Shown: positions 47,955 through 58,186 of the stretch, piece after piece
Position numbering within the stretch: the stretch's first letter is position 1
Layout of the letters: each line of letters begins with the position of its first letter
Assembly: GCA_012959805.1 (NCBI GenBank)
Contig: DUCN01000127.1
Span: 62,001-126,000, forward strand
Direction: 5' to 3'
Source: Myxococcales bacterium
GTDB lineage: Bacteria > Myxococcota_A > UBA9160 > UBA4427
DNA: 64,000 nucleotides
Made by a program: the position numbers and the translations under genes
Notes under the pieces: model-generated
What the model was told of the DNA's origin: nothing
The model's input: the letters and a program-made list of their open reading frames with translations, nothing else
Databases searched by the model: none

Positions 47955-50144
47955 GTGGCCGCCGAGAAGTCAAATCGCAAGAGTCAGGGGTCCGATGCCA
48001 AGGCAGAGAAGACCAAGGCGAAGGAAAACCACGAGTTCGTGACCGAGGCCGAAGAGATTCTCGAGCGAATGTTCGAGGATCTCAGCGACCTGCAGGAGCA
48101 GCGAAACGGCGCTGGCGAGATCAATCCCGATCTCGTCAACCAGATATTCCGATCCGCCCATACACTGAAGGGCCTTGCTGGGATGTTTGGCCTCGACACG
48201 ATCGGCCATCTCGCCCATCGATTCGAAGACATCCTCGACGGACTCCGACTGGGTCGCATCTCCTTCAACTCGCCCGCCGCCCTGCTGCTCGACGAAGGCC
48301 TCGCCCTTCTCGCGATTCTGATGACACAGCTCGAGCATGGTGATGGCAGCGATGCGCAAGCGGCGCAGGCCTTCATTGAACAGATTGATGCGGCGATCGA
48401 TGCGTCGGCTCCTCAGCGGACCGACGAGTTGGATGCCCTCGACATCGATTCCTCGCTGTTGCGCGCACTGACCGAATACGAGGAGCATAGGCTTCGGGAG
48501 AGTATCCACAGGGGCCGCAATATCGGGCTGGTCGATTCGGTCTTTGAAATCTCCGCGTTCGAAGAGGGTCTGTCCGAACTATCGAGTGCGGTTCGCGAAG
48601 TGGGCGAGGTCGTTTCGACCTTACCTTCTCCCGGAGATGCGCCAGAGAGTGAAATCCGATTCTCGCTCCTGGTCGCAACCGATATCGACGCCGGTGAACT
48701 TCGCGAACGACTCGACTATCCAGACACAATTGTTCAGTCGGTGTGGAACGTATCGGGTGCGGCCGGTTCGACGTCTGCGACCGTCGATGACGCAATGCCC
48801 GTCGATCCCAATGGGAGTGCGGGTGAAGCGCCGTTGGTTGTCGATGGATCCGATGGCGCGTCCTCCGAGGAATCGACCGACGCTGATTCTCTCGCATCAT
48901 CTTTATCCTGGTCCAATCCGGGCGGCGCATCCGAGCTCGAGTCCTTGCGCTCGATCAGCGAGACGGTTCGCGTCGATATCCGGAAACTCGATGAACTCAT
49001 GAATCTGGTGGGCGATCTAGTGATTCAGCGCAACGCGATTTCAGGCCTCGCGACCCGATTGGCGACCGATTCTCAGACTGCGAAGATCGGGGCCGAGCTT
49101 GCGAAGACCAGCAAGAACCTCGACCGGAAATTGAAGGAGCTTCAGTCCCGAGTACTCGACGTTCGAATGGTCCCGCTGCGACAGATCTTCGAAAAGCTGT
49201 CCCGAGTCAATCGCCGTCTGCGCCGGGATCTAGGCAAAGAAATCGAGCTCGAATTCAGTGGCGCAGACACGGAGCTGGACAAGCTGATCGTCGAACAGCT
49301 GGTCGACCCTCTCGTGCATATCGTTCGGAATTCTCTGGATCATGCGATCGAATCCGCTGAGGAGCGTCTCGCCGCGGGTAAGCCCGAGGCCGGACGAATT
49401 CGAATCAATGCGGTTCAACGCGGCAATCACATTGTCATCGAGGTTGAAGACGACGGTCGCGGAATGGATGTCGAGGCGATTCGGGTTCGCGCAATCGAGA
49501 ACGGAATGATCTCGGAAGACGAAGCCCTCACGCGCGGAGAGCTACTCAATCTTGCTTTTGAGGCGGGTCTGTCGACCCGCGACGAAGTGTCTTCAATCAG
49601 TGGGCGGGGCGTGGGGATGGATATCGTCCGCTCGAATCTGGCCGAGATGGGTGGCATGGTCGAGCTGGCTTCGACCGAGGGTCGCGGTACGACCGTGACG
49701 ATTACATTGCCCATCACTCTGGCGATTATTCAGGCTCTGATCGTTCGAACTGGCACAGAGCGCTTCGCCATTCCGATCAATTCAGTGCTCGAGACGATGG
49801 CGGTGGAGCCCGACGAAATTGGGCGAAGTGAAGGGCGAGAGGTTCTCAATCTGCGTGGCGAGCCACTGCTTTTGCGTCGTCTTGGGGAAGAATTTGAGAT
49901 CGAAGGCGCGAGCCCAGAAGAACGACAATTTGCCGTCGTGCTCGGAATGGGTGAGCAGAGACTTGGTCTGTTGGTCGACCGTCTCGAAGGTCAGCGCGAC
50001 GCGGTCATCAAGCCGATCAAGGGACCCATTCAGTCCATTCGCGGGATATCAGGGGCGACGGAGCTCGGCGATCACGGTGCGATTCTGGTGATCGATGTTT
50101 CGGCGATCGTCGGAGATGCGGTTCGACGTTGGGAGGCCGCATGA
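47955..50144 (+). CDS. cheA: Chemotaxis histidine kinase CheA
   Basis: In this 729-residue kinase, the P1 HPt domain carries phosphohistidine 69 in SAHTLKGLAG. After a low-complexity stretch come the dimerisation P3 (VDIRKLDELMNLVGDLVIQRNAI) and P4 ATPase (NSLDHAIESAEER N box, DDGRGMD, GRGVGMDIV). The C-terminal P5 CheW-like domain ends the protein. No clear P2 CheY-docking domain is seen. GTG start with a Lys-rich leader. Coupled to cheW by ATGA. Confidence 0.95.
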   Translation: MAAEKSNRKSQGSDAKAEKTKAKENHEFVTEAEEILERMFEDLSDLQEQRNGAGEINPDLVNQIFRSAHTLKGLAGMFGLDTIGHLAHRFEDILDGLRLGRISFNSPAALLLDEGLALLAILMTQLEHGDGSDAQAAQAFIEQIDAAIDASAPQRTDELDALDIDSSLLRALTEYEEHRLRESIHRGRNIGLVDSVFEISAFEEGLSELSSAVREVGEVVSTLPSPGDAPESEIRFSLLVATDIDAGELRERLDYPDTIVQSVWNVSGAAGSTSATVDDAMPVDPNGSAGEAPLVVDGSDGASSEESTDADSLASSLSWSNPGGASELESLRSISETVRVDIRKLDELMNLVGDLVIQRNAISGLATRLATDSQTAKIGAELAKTSKNLDRKLKELQSRVLDVRMVPLRQIFEKLSRVNRRLRRDLGKEIELEFSGADTELDKLIVEQLVDPLVHIVRNSLDHAIESAEERLAAGKPEAGRIRINAVQRGNHIVIEVEDDGRGMDVEAIRVRAIENGMISEDEALTRGELLNLAFEAGLSTRDEVSSISGRGVGMDIVRSNLAEMGGMVELASTEGRGTTVTITLPITLAIIQALIVRTGTERFAIPINSVLETMAVEPDEIGRSEGREVLNLRGEPLLLRRLGEEFEIEGASPEERQFAVVLGMGEQRLGLLVDRLEGQRDAVIKPIKGPIQSIRGISGATELGDHGAILVIDVSAIVGDAVRRWEAA

Positions 50145-50668
50145 ACGAATCGCATCCGCAGCGTTCGAAGCTGGACGCGAACTGGGAAGGCCTCGCTCGG
50201 GGCGCGGCCGATGCCTGGATGTCCGACGTCGACGAGAGTGGATCTGAAATTTGTCGTGAGCTTCTGGTGTTTGAACTCGAGGGCAGCGCGTATGCGATTG
50301 CCGTCGAGCGAGTTCGAGAGATCATTCGAATGCGAGAGATGACACGGCTACCGAGATGTCCGGACTGGATGCTCGGAGTGATCGCGCTTCGAGGCGAAGT
50401 CGTCGAAGTCGTGGATCTGGCCAAATGCCTTGGCTTGGCCGTGCGGGAGCCCGATCGATCGAGACGAATCATCGTTCTGCATGGTGACTTCGATCGAGTG
50501 ACCGGCATCCTGGTTGATTCGGTCAGCGAAGTCTATCGAGCGCCGGAGGAGTCGATCATGCCCGCACAGAGTCTCGACTTCGGTGCGGTCTCGGAGGTGT
50601 GCCGCCGCGGAGAGCAGTTCATTTCGATTCTCGATCCCGACATCGCCCTGGGGTTCCCTAATGTCTAA
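50141..50668 (+). CDS. cheW: CheW coupling protein (first copy)
   Basis: This 175-residue CheW has a beta-barrel core with LLVFELEGSAYAIAVERVREIIRM, then DWMLGVIALRGEVVEVVDLAKCLGL. It links receptor to CheA. An acidic ~45-residue N-terminal extension precedes the fold. Its stop overlaps the next cheW start. Confidence 0.92.
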   Translation: MNESHPQRSKLDANWEGLARGAADAWMSDVDESGSEICRELLVFELEGSAYAIAVERVREIIRMREMTRLPRCPDWMLGVIALRGEVVEVVDLAKCLGLAVREPDRSRRIIVLHGDFDRVTGILVDSVSEVYRAPEESIMPAQSLDFGAVSEVCRRGEQFISILDPDIALGFPNV

Positions 50669-51170
50669 CTCCGCGGTCATCATGCACGAGTCGTCCATGG
50701 TGAATCTCACTTGCTTTGAGATCAAGGGACAGGCTTATGCCATCGATGTAGAGCACGTCCGGGAGATCGTTCGAATTCTCGAGATTACGCCGCTTCCGAA
50801 TGCCCCCGCACTGATCGAAGGCGTGATCGACTTGCGCGGGACCGTCGTTCCGGTGGTGGATCTCGGAAAGGTCTTGAATTGCGGCCCCGGTTCCACCGGG
50901 ATGCACGCGCGAATCATCGTTCTCGACCTCGACGGTCTTGCGATGGGTGTGTGGGTTGATGCCACGACAGATATCTTGACCCTCGAAGAGAGTCGACTCG
51001 AGGACGTTCCAGGATTGGCGACCCAAGCCGGTTACGACGCGGTCTGCAATGTCGTCCGTCGCCCGGGTGAGGCGCCCATAATGGTGCTGTCCGTCGACCG
51101 TCTCATCAAGAGCCTCTATCGATCTGCACTCGGCGATGAATCCGGGACGGGAACGGGAGATCCTTCATGA
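50661..51170 (+). CDS. cheW: CheW coupling protein (second copy)
   Basis: This 169-residue second CheW paralogue has LTCFEIKGQAYAIDVEHVREIVRI and IEGVIDLRGTVVPVVDLGKVL. ATG 50661 overlaps the preceding stop, giving tight coupling; an internal ATG is possible. It overlaps the receptor gene by ATGA. Two CheW proteins for one receptor suggests a mixed array or distinct baseplate roles. Confidence 0.92.
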   Translation: MSNSAVIMHESSMVNLTCFEIKGQAYAIDVEHVREIVRILEITPLPNAPALIEGVIDLRGTVVPVVDLGKVLNCGPGSTGMHARIIVLDLDGLAMGVWVDATTDILTLEESRLEDVPGLATQAGYDAVCNVVRRPGEAPIMVLSVDRLIKSLYRSALGDESGTGTGDPS

Positions 51171-53764
51171 GTTTGGCCGAACTCGGAAAGGGCGTTCACG
51201 CATTCAACCTCCGATGTTGGAAGATCGAAATCCGATCAGCGTTCGCCGTCATCTTGACGACCACGATCTATCTCATCGCGTTCCTTCACCTGGACATCGC
51301 GGAATCGCTTGCGCTCGCCGGCTGTTTTTTAGCCTGGCTGATTCTGGGTGGGCTGGCGAGCGAGATCGTACGTCGCCTGCGCAGTGACTCCATCAAGCGA
51401 TTCCTGAATCACGAGGAAAACGTCGAGTCGGGGGAGGCTGGCCGGCGTGAGGCTTCCGCCGCGCATGCCGCAATCGTTTCTCTGCCGGGTTGGATGCAGA
51501 AGGCGCTTCTCTTGCAAGGCATCATGTCGATGGTCTGCGTGCCCGCAATGATGTGGGTCCTGGGCTTCGGATCGTGGTTTGAGTTTCGACGACTTGGGAC
51601 CTTCGCAACCACTGCCTTGACCGTTTCGCTTCTGGGTGGCCTACTGACTTATTACTGGGCCAGGCGTGGCCTAGCACCGTGGCGCGTCGACGTGGCGCGT
51701 CGAGCGAGATGCGGTGACATCGAGATCAGTGGGGCCCCAGCGCCTTCTCTGAATACGAGAATGCTCGCGGCGATACTCATCCCAAGCATCGCGGGCATGG
51801 CGCTCGTCTTCGATGTCATGAGCCGGACCGCGAGTGAGGGCTCGGTCGAGACGGCGAGAGAGTGGGTCGTTGAGGCCGTAGAAGCCGTCGCCGCCGCGCC
51901 GCAAGATCTGCTCTTGGTGGATCGAGTTTCCAGCCAGCTGCCGGCGGAGAATTTCTGGCCGGCGCCGATCGAGATTCTCGAATTTCGGGACAACCGAATC
52001 GATTTGAGCGGGGCGTCGAAACCTCTTTCTGCGGGGCTGCGAGCCCAGCTCGATCAGGCGCTTCGCATGGGTAAAGTGAGTGGGATTGTCGGGTCGGCAC
52101 CAACTGAGGAGATCGGTGCGTTCAAAAAGCTCGACGACGGCATGATACTAGTCGCTTTCGTATTGCGATCGGATCTCGAATCAGGGCTGGCGGGTTTCGA
52201 CGCAGGGCTTGGCGTTGTTCTTCTTTCGCTGATCGTGGTCGCTGTTACGACCGCGCGCTTCGTGGCCGCAGAACTCGATCGAAATGCAGAAGGATTGCGC
52301 GCCACCGCAGCGCGTTTGGCCGCGGGAGACCTTCGTCCCAATGTCGATGATGAGTCTATTGAGTCGCTCGATGGTGTTGGGCGAGAACTCGAACGCGTTC
52401 GGCATTCGATTCAGACAATGGCTTCACGCATTTCAAACACGATCACCGGCGTGGACGAGATTGCGCGAGAGATGGCTCTCGTCGCCGGGCAAGTTCTTGC
52501 ATCGAGCTCGGATCAGGGCCAGCGGCTGCAGCAGGCCAATCAGGTTTTGTCCGGCCTTGGCGACCGCTGTGGCGATGTGAGAGGAACTGCGGTCAATTTG
52601 ACGAGCACGATCGATGAATCCAACGGTGCAGTCATCGAGTTGGGGGCGGCCGGAAGTGAGTTGAATGAAACGGCATCGGCGCTCTCGATTCGCGTCGATG
52701 CGGTTTCTGGTTCCCTCGAACAGATGGTTCGCAGCGTGCAACAGGTTTCCGGAATCTCGGATCGGTTGGCGGAGGCCTCGGAAGAAACGTCTTCGAGCAT
52801 GGAGGAGATGGCTAGCTCGATGCGCGCAGTCGATACGTCGGCCGAGACGACCGCCAGTCTTTCGCGCGACGTCGTTCGGATCGCGGAGATCGGACAGGCG
52901 AAGGTCGTTCAGACGATTGCGGGGATGGAGGCGATTCGACAGGCGACGGACGCTGCAGAGAGCGTGATTCGCGGTCTCGCAGCACGCACGAAAGAGATTG
53001 GTGGCATCCTCGATGTGATCGATGATGTCGCCGATGAGACCAATTTGCTCGCGCTGAATGCTGCAATCATTGCGGCGCAGGCAGGGGATCAGGGCAAGGC
53101 CTTCTCTGTTGTCGCAGACGAGATTAAGGACTTGGCCGATCGCGTGTTGGCCAATACGAAGGAAATCGGAGGTCTGATTCACGCTGTTCAGGACGAGAGC
53201 GAAAACGCAATCGGCGCAATCGAAGCCGGCTCGGTCAGCGTGATGAGCGGTGTGGATCTTTCGGCGGAGGCGGGTCGAACGCTCGGGGAAATTACCGTCG
53301 CGTCGCGAGAGAGTGGCACGCGGATCGGTGAGATCGTTGCTTCGGTGCGAGAACAGACCAAGGCTGCCTCGCATGTCGCGTCGCTGATGGAGCGTGTCAA
53401 CGAGTCAGCCGAGGAGATCGGTCTCGCCGGTGGCGAACAGGGTCGTGGAAATGAAATTGTATTCGAGGCAGTTCTCGGCATGCGCGAGGTCGCGCAACAA
53501 GTTCGGCGGACGACGGAAGACCAAGCCGCGGGCATCGGGCGGATCCAGATGAACGTCGATGAGATGCGAGATGCCGTGGGACGAATCACCGGATCGTTGG
53601 GCCAACAGTCTGAGGCGTGTAGCCAGATGTCTGAAGTTCTGTCGAGAGTTTCGGAAGAGACGGAGACCAATGAAGGGGCTGCAGAAAAGCTACAAGCGGT
53701 GACGCGTGAATTGATCGCGCACTCTGATTCGCTGCGGGAAGAATCTGAACGCTTTCGCGTTTGA
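51167..53764 (+). CDS. Methyl-accepting chemotaxis protein with multi-helix membrane region
   Basis: The 865-residue receptor has at least six hydrophobic segments in the first ~370 residues, more than the usual two. A periplasmic or extracytoplasmic stretch lies between residues ~225 and 340, and a HAMP-like linker follows. The conserved hairpin tip reads IDDVADETNLLALNAAIIAAQAGDQGKAFSVVADEI. Ala/Glu-rich helices flank it, with possible methylation sites. It is the only receptor in the cluster and so probably its dedicated input. Confidence 0.92.
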   Translation: MSLAELGKGVHAFNLRCWKIEIRSAFAVILTTTIYLIAFLHLDIAESLALAGCFLAWLILGGLASEIVRRLRSDSIKRFLNHEENVESGEAGRREASAAHAAIVSLPGWMQKALLLQGIMSMVCVPAMMWVLGFGSWFEFRRLGTFATTALTVSLLGGLLTYYWARRGLAPWRVDVARRARCGDIEISGAPAPSLNTRMLAAILIPSIAGMALVFDVMSRTASEGSVETAREWVVEAVEAVAAAPQDLLLVDRVSSQLPAENFWPAPIEILEFRDNRIDLSGASKPLSAGLRAQLDQALRMGKVSGIVGSAPTEEIGAFKKLDDGMILVAFVLRSDLESGLAGFDAGLGVVLLSLIVVAVTTARFVAAELDRNAEGLRATAARLAAGDLRPNVDDESIESLDGVGRELERVRHSIQTMASRISNTITGVDEIAREMALVAGQVLASSSDQGQRLQQANQVLSGLGDRCGDVRGTAVNLTSTIDESNGAVIELGAAGSELNETASALSIRVDAVSGSLEQMVRSVQQVSGISDRLAEASEETSSSMEEMASSMRAVDTSAETTASLSRDVVRIAEIGQAKVVQTIAGMEAIRQATDAAESVIRGLAARTKEIGGILDVIDDVADETNLLALNAAIIAAQAGDQGKAFSVVADEIKDLADRVLANTKEIGGLIHAVQDESENAIGAIEAGSVSVMSGVDLSAEAGRTLGEITVASRESGTRIGEIVASVREQTKAASHVASLMERVNESAEEIGLAGGEQGRGNEIVFEAVLGMREVAQQVRRTTEDQAAGIGRIQMNVDEMRDAVGRITGSLGQQSEACSQMSEVLSRVSEETETNEGAAEKLQAVTRELIAHSDSLREESERFRV

Positions 53765-53807
53765 GTCCAAAACGGGGTCAATAGACCCAGTCTTGAGGGG
53801 ATGTACA

Positions 53808-54728
53808 ATGGTTGCTGGATGTCCGAAATGTAGTGTTCGTTATCGTGTCGACCCGGATCGAATCGGTCCGGACGGGGCCAAGCTTCGATGCACGAAATGT
53901 TCCGCCGTCTTTTTGGTTCGCGTACCCAGGGCGGACGCGACGCCCTCGAAGGTCCAACCTGTCGAGCCCGAGCCCCAAGTCGAGCCGGAAGTCGAATTCG
54001 ATTCTACGCGCCTGGTCGTCATTGCCGATCCAGACGAAGCGCGTGGAAAGTCGACGGCCGAAGCAATTCGGAGCTGGGGGCTCTCGGCCATTCTCGTACA
54101 CGACGGCGTTGAGGCAATGCTGTCGATTCAGCGTACGCTGCCCACTGCGATCATACTCGATGCGGCCCTGCCCAAGATGTTTGGCTTCCAGGTCTGTGAG
54201 GTCGTCAAGCGAAATGAAAGCCTTCGCGATACCACCGTCATCCTCGTGGGCGCTATTCATCATCAAGAGGGATATCGCCGGGATCCCACGGAACTCTACG
54301 GTGCAGACGTTTACATCGAAGATCCGGATCTCCCTAATGGATTGAATGCGCTTCTTCGAGATGCCGGGATGGATGTCTCTCTGCCGGAAACGGGGGACAC
54401 GGCTTCCGCGGTCGAGGTGCCGACGCCACCCCAGGTCGTCGCGCCGCCGGCGACCGGGCCCGCGATCGACGAGGACCCGGAGCGCACGGCGGAGCGAGAG
54501 CGGGCGCATCGACTCGCGCGCATCGCGGTTTCGGAAATGGTCCTCTATCAGCCGGAAAAATTCGACCAGGCGAGGCGAGACGGCGTGCTCGAACAAGCGC
54601 TTGGTCTCGAAATTCAGGAAGCACGGGCTCTTCTGCGTCAGAGAATTGGCGAGGAAGTTCGTGCAGAGAGCGACTTCATCATTGATGAACTGCATCGCGT
54701 TGCGAAGGAACGGGGCGAACAAGCATGA
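53808..54728 (+). CDS. Zinc-ribbon/receiver-domain protein
   Basis: This 306-residue protein starts with an MJ0042-type zinc ribbon (CPKCSVRYRVDPDRIGPDG...CTKCSAVF). A receiver domain follows with Asp in IILDAALPKMFGFQ, but the conserved Lys at the end of beta-5 is replaced (DVYIEDPD). A Pro-rich linker precedes a helical C-terminal tail. ATG 53808 has GAGGGG 7 bases upstream. ATGA overlap with the HEAT-repeat gene. Confidence 0.75.
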   Translation: MVAGCPKCSVRYRVDPDRIGPDGAKLRCTKCSAVFLVRVPRADATPSKVQPVEPEPQVEPEVEFDSTRLVVIADPDEARGKSTAEAIRSWGLSAILVHDGVEAMLSIQRTLPTAIILDAALPKMFGFQVCEVVKRNESLRDTTVILVGAIHHQEGYRRDPTELYGADVYIEDPDLPNGLNALLRDAGMDVSLPETGDTASAVEVPTPPQVVAPPATGPAIDEDPERTAERERAHRLARIAVSEMVLYQPEKFDQARRDGVLEQALGLEIQEARALLRQRIGEEVRAESDFIIDELHRVAKERGEQA

Positions 54729-56824
54729 CCCGGGACGTTTCACAGGCGGAACGTGCGTCGATTCTCGGGTCTCTTTCGAGCGCCGATGAGGAAGTGCGTC
54801 GTCTCGCGGTTGAACAGCTTCTCGTGCTGCCGATCTCGGAAGCCGCGGACCAGCTCTACAAATGTCTGGGAGACACGGGTTGGCGCGTTCGCAAGGCGGC
54901 GGTTCAGCATCTGGTCGTTTGTGGCGACCAGCCTCCTATTCAAGAAATGTTGATCCACTCTCTGGCGGATGGAGATAATCCCGGGCGACGAAATTCCGCC
55001 TTTGAGGCTCTGGTCGGTTGCGGGCCGCGTGCGACGACGCGCCTGGTCAAGGAGCTCGATAGCCGTGACGTCGACGTACTTAAATTGGTCATTGATGCGC
55101 TGGCGGCGATCGGGGATCCGACGGCGCGTGGTCCGCTGATCGACGCGATCGATGCTGAAGACGCGAATATTCGTGCGGCCGCCGTCGAAGCATTAGGCGT
55201 TGTCGGTGGTAGTCAGGAAAGCGAACGACTCGTCGACATGGCAGCTCTACCAGACGAGGATGTTCTGGTCAGACTGTCGGCGTTGCGCGCACTTTCGCGA
55301 TTGGGCGCGTCGGTGGGCGTCACGAGGCTGACGGATGCGCTCGGCGATTCATTGTTGCGTCCGGCCGCCTTCGAACTTCTAGGATGGTCCGCTGATCCCG
55401 CTGCAGAAGACACACTTCTCAAGGGCTTGTCTTCGTCTACTAGGTCGAGTCGTGAGAGTGCGATCGGGGCCCTCCTGCGAAGGCTTGGGCGACTTGATGA
55501 TCGTCCCGCATACGCGCTTCGAGGGAGGCTTCGAGAGGCGGCCAGCGCGACCGACGGGCTGGTCGCTGCGAGCTGTGAACGACTCGAAAGTGCCGACCTC
55601 GCTCATCAATTAGTGCTGATCCAATTTCTCGGGCTGCTCGATGACCCGAATGTTGTGCTGCCGATCTTGTTGGCGGGTCGTGACGAAGCGATCGAAGAGG
55701 TTGCGGACAACACTCTCGAAGCCATGGGTGAAGTTGTCTCGGCGGCACTCGAGGATGGCTGGGGCACCCTGGCCGAAGGACCGAAATGCCGCGCCTGCAG
55801 GATCCTGGGTGGCGTGGGGGGGGCGACGGCAGAGCGACTCCTGGTCGAAAGCCTGGACGCCCAGCAATGCCAGGTGCGATGTCATGCGGCGGATGCGCTT
55901 GGGCATGGCCGCTTCTTTGATCGCGTGCCCGAGTTGGTGCGACGGTTGGAGCGGGCGGCCAAACATGACGAGCTCGATTCCGAGGATGAAGTCGCTGCGA
56001 TCATTGGAGCGCTCGTGCGATTGGCTGAACTATCCGAGGCCACCGAGGCTGGAGTTGATGTCCAATTGATTGAGGTGCTGTCGAGTCGTCTCGCAGGTGC
56101 TCCGGAGCCCGTGCGCCTGGCCATTGCAAAGGTGTTGGCCCGGTTGGGTCGTCCAGAGGACGAAGACATCATCGGGTATCTGTTAAAGGACGAGTCTCCT
56201 TCCGTTCGTCGGGCTGCGGTCAGCGCGCTGTCGCGATTTGAATTCGGGCAAACACGCGACGCTCTGCGCTTGGCCCTTGCGGATGAGGCGACGGTCGTTC
56301 GAATCGAAGCGGCAAAGGTCATTGGCGTGTCCGGGAATTTCGAGGCCATCGATGAACTTCGTCGACTGAGTACGGACAACGACTCGCGAGTCGTCGCGGT
56401 CGCCATTCGTGCGCTCGGGAATCTCTACCAAGAGGGCTGGCCCGAATCGGGCGAGATTTTCGATTTGATCGAGCAGGCACTCGGCGAAGGGCCCACCATC
56501 GCTCTGGCCGGAATTGATGCGCTGCGCGAGATTGGTGGTGAGCGAGCCGGCGCATTGGCGCGGGGTGCTGTCGATCGAAGTGAGCCCGATGTCGTTCGAG
56601 CCGCCGTCGCGTGTCTCGGGGCCCATGCTGTCGAGACGGATCTGATCGAGATCATCCCCCTGGTGGGTCACTCAGATTGGTCCGTGCGGGCCGAGATCGC
56701 GGAAGTCTTGTCTGTGCGCCGAATCCTTAAGGGATTGCCAGCTCTGCTTCGACGTCTCGAAGTCGAGGACGACGAGTTCGTCCGGCAGGTCATGCTTAGT
56801 TCAATTAGTCGGCTGGAGGGGTGA
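54725..56824 (+). CDS. HEAT-repeat protein in the chemosensory operon
   Basis: This 699-residue solenoid is built from HEAT repeats of the PBS-lyase type, for example DALAAIGDPTARGPLIDAI, AAAVEALGVVGG, AVSALSRFEFGQTRDALRLAL and AAVACLGAH. No catalytic motif is apparent. HEAT proteins occur in several deltaproteobacterial chemosensory clusters and probably bind receptor or regulator partners. It is coupled upstream by ATGA and precedes cheR by 7 bases. Confidence 0.82.
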   Translation: MTRDVSQAERASILGSLSSADEEVRRLAVEQLLVLPISEAADQLYKCLGDTGWRVRKAAVQHLVVCGDQPPIQEMLIHSLADGDNPGRRNSAFEALVGCGPRATTRLVKELDSRDVDVLKLVIDALAAIGDPTARGPLIDAIDAEDANIRAAAVEALGVVGGSQESERLVDMAALPDEDVLVRLSALRALSRLGASVGVTRLTDALGDSLLRPAAFELLGWSADPAAEDTLLKGLSSSTRSSRESAIGALLRRLGRLDDRPAYALRGRLREAASATDGLVAASCERLESADLAHQLVLIQFLGLLDDPNVVLPILLAGRDEAIEEVADNTLEAMGEVVSAALEDGWGTLAEGPKCRACRILGGVGGATAERLLVESLDAQQCQVRCHAADALGHGRFFDRVPELVRRLERAAKHDELDSEDEVAAIIGALVRLAELSEATEAGVDVQLIEVLSSRLAGAPEPVRLAIAKVLARLGRPEDEDIIGYLLKDESPSVRRAAVSALSRFEFGQTRDALRLALADEATVVRIEAAKVIGVSGNFEAIDELRRLSTDNDSRVVAVAIRALGNLYQEGWPESGEIFDLIEQALGEGPTIALAGIDALREIGGERAGALARGAVDRSEPDVVRAAVACLGAHAVETDLIEIIPLVGHSDWSVRAEIAEVLSVRRILKGLPALLRRLEVEDDEFVRQVMLSSISRLEG

Positions 56825-56831
56825 CGGTCCG

Positions 56832-57821
56832 ATGAAGCCGCCGATGAATAGAGAAAACCGAGATCAAGGGACATTGCAACCGCGCACGTCTTCGTTTTCG
56901 CAAGGCTGCGATGACGTTCAGCTCAGCGATTCGGAGTTCCGACTCTTTACGGATTATCTTCGCAGCCGCTGTGGTCTCAACTTTGACGAAGACACGCGCT
57001 ATCTGGTCGAGAAACGACTGGCCCGTCGAATTCAAGAAGTGGAATCAGGATCTTTCGCGTCTTATTTCTACCAGCTTCGCAATGGATCGAACGCCGAGGA
57101 AGAGTTCTGGGCGATCGTGGATATTCTGACCACGAATGAAACCTATTTCTTTCGAGAAAGATCCCAACTGGCTGCGTTGGTTGAGGAAATTATTCCTGAG
57201 ATGCTGTCTCGGCAGCGCGCGGGGCGGCGGCCGATCGCGATCTGGTCTGCGGGTTGTTCGAGCGGTGAAGAACCCTTTTCGATCGTCATGTCGGGGCTCG
57301 AAGCCGGCCTCGTTCCGGGTCGCGATTTTCGCGTCTATGCATCAGACATCTCTCGCGCTGTCCTCAGTCGCGCCCGGCGTGGGATTTACCGAGAAGCCTC
57401 TTTTCGCGAAACGAGCGAGACGCTTCGTCAACGATATTTTGCACAAAAAGAAGGCCTCACTCGGATTTCAGATAGCGTCAAGCGTCACGTGGATTTCGTG
57501 CACATGAACCTGCTGGACGAGTCGAAGCTCTCTTTGCTCGGAACGATGGATGTCATCCTGTGTCGAAACGTGATCATTTATTTTGATCTCGAAACGAAGA
57601 AGCGGGTGATGAAGACGTTTCATGCGAAACTTCAGCCCGGCGCCTATCTACTCCTCGGCCATTCGGAATCCCTGATCAATGTCACGGCGGATTTTGAACT
57701 GAAGCATCTTCGCAATGATCTGGTCTATCGCCGTCCCGTTCCCGGGGAAGAGCGTGAGGATGCATGGCATTCGCTTGCCCGAATCGGCATCTCGGAAGCG
57801 GAGAGGTCGGGATCCCGATGA
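56832..57821 (+). CDS. cheR: Chemoreceptor methyltransferase CheR
   Basis: This 329-residue CheR transfers methyl from S-adenosylmethionine to receptor glutamates. It has an N-terminal helical domain ([32 protein letters not shown]), NETYFFRE, the SAM-binding [17 protein letters not shown] and the CRNVIIYFD motif. An extra ~35 N-terminal residues precede the fold. GGAGGGG about 9 bases upstream. Its stop overlaps the cheB relic. Confidence 0.94.
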   Translation: MKPPMNRENRDQGTLQPRTSSFSQGCDDVQLSDSEFRLFTDYLRSRCGLNFDEDTRYLVEKRLARRIQEVESGSFASYFYQLRNGSNAEEEFWAIVDILTTNETYFFRERSQLAALVEEIIPEMLSRQRAGRRPIAIWSAGCSSGEEPFSIVMSGLEAGLVPGRDFRVYASDISRAVLSRARRGIYREASFRETSETLRQRYFAQKEGLTRISDSVKRHVDFVHMNLLDESKLSLLGTMDVILCRNVIIYFDLETKKRVMKTFHAKLQPGAYLLLGHSESLINVTADFELKHLRNDLVYRRPVPGEEREDAWHSLARIGISEAERSGSR

Positions 57822-58137
57822 CGAAGAAACACGAACTCATTCGAGCGTTGGTCATTGATGATTCGGCATTTTCGCGTCAGACGATTACACGCATGCTCAA
57901 GAAATCACCTCTGGTCGAAGTGATCGGTGTTGCCCGCGATGGCGAAGATGCACTGCGAAAGACACTCAATCTGAAGCCGGATTTGATTACGCTCAATCTC
58001 GAAATGCCACGAATGGATGGATTCACGTTCTTGCGCATCGTCATGCCGCCCCCGCGATTTTTGCATCGCGACTCTACGGACAGTCCGAGCGGAAGCTGAC
58101 AACGATTCAGGGCTTCATTGACCTTTTGACGAACTGA
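57818..58137 (+). pseudogene. cheB: CheB relic: frameshifted receiver domain without methylesterase
   Basis: It starts at an ATGA overlap with cheR and encodes a CheB-type receiver ([21 protein letters not shown], then [14 protein letters not shown]). The phosphoacceptor position is Asn (TLNLEMP, family TLDxEMP). The frame then breaks at a GCCGCCCCC stretch near 58039-58055 and stops at 58099. A one-base shift restores receiver-like sequence ([12 protein letters not shown] ... GFIDLLTN) up to a stop at 58135-58137. The methylesterase domain (~190 residues) is missing altogether; cheY follows. A sequencing error could explain the shift but not the missing domain. Confidence 0.75.
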
Positions 58138-58186
58138 GCTCTTTGATTCTGAATCTGGAATCGAGGACCTCGATGAGGAGTTGGAC

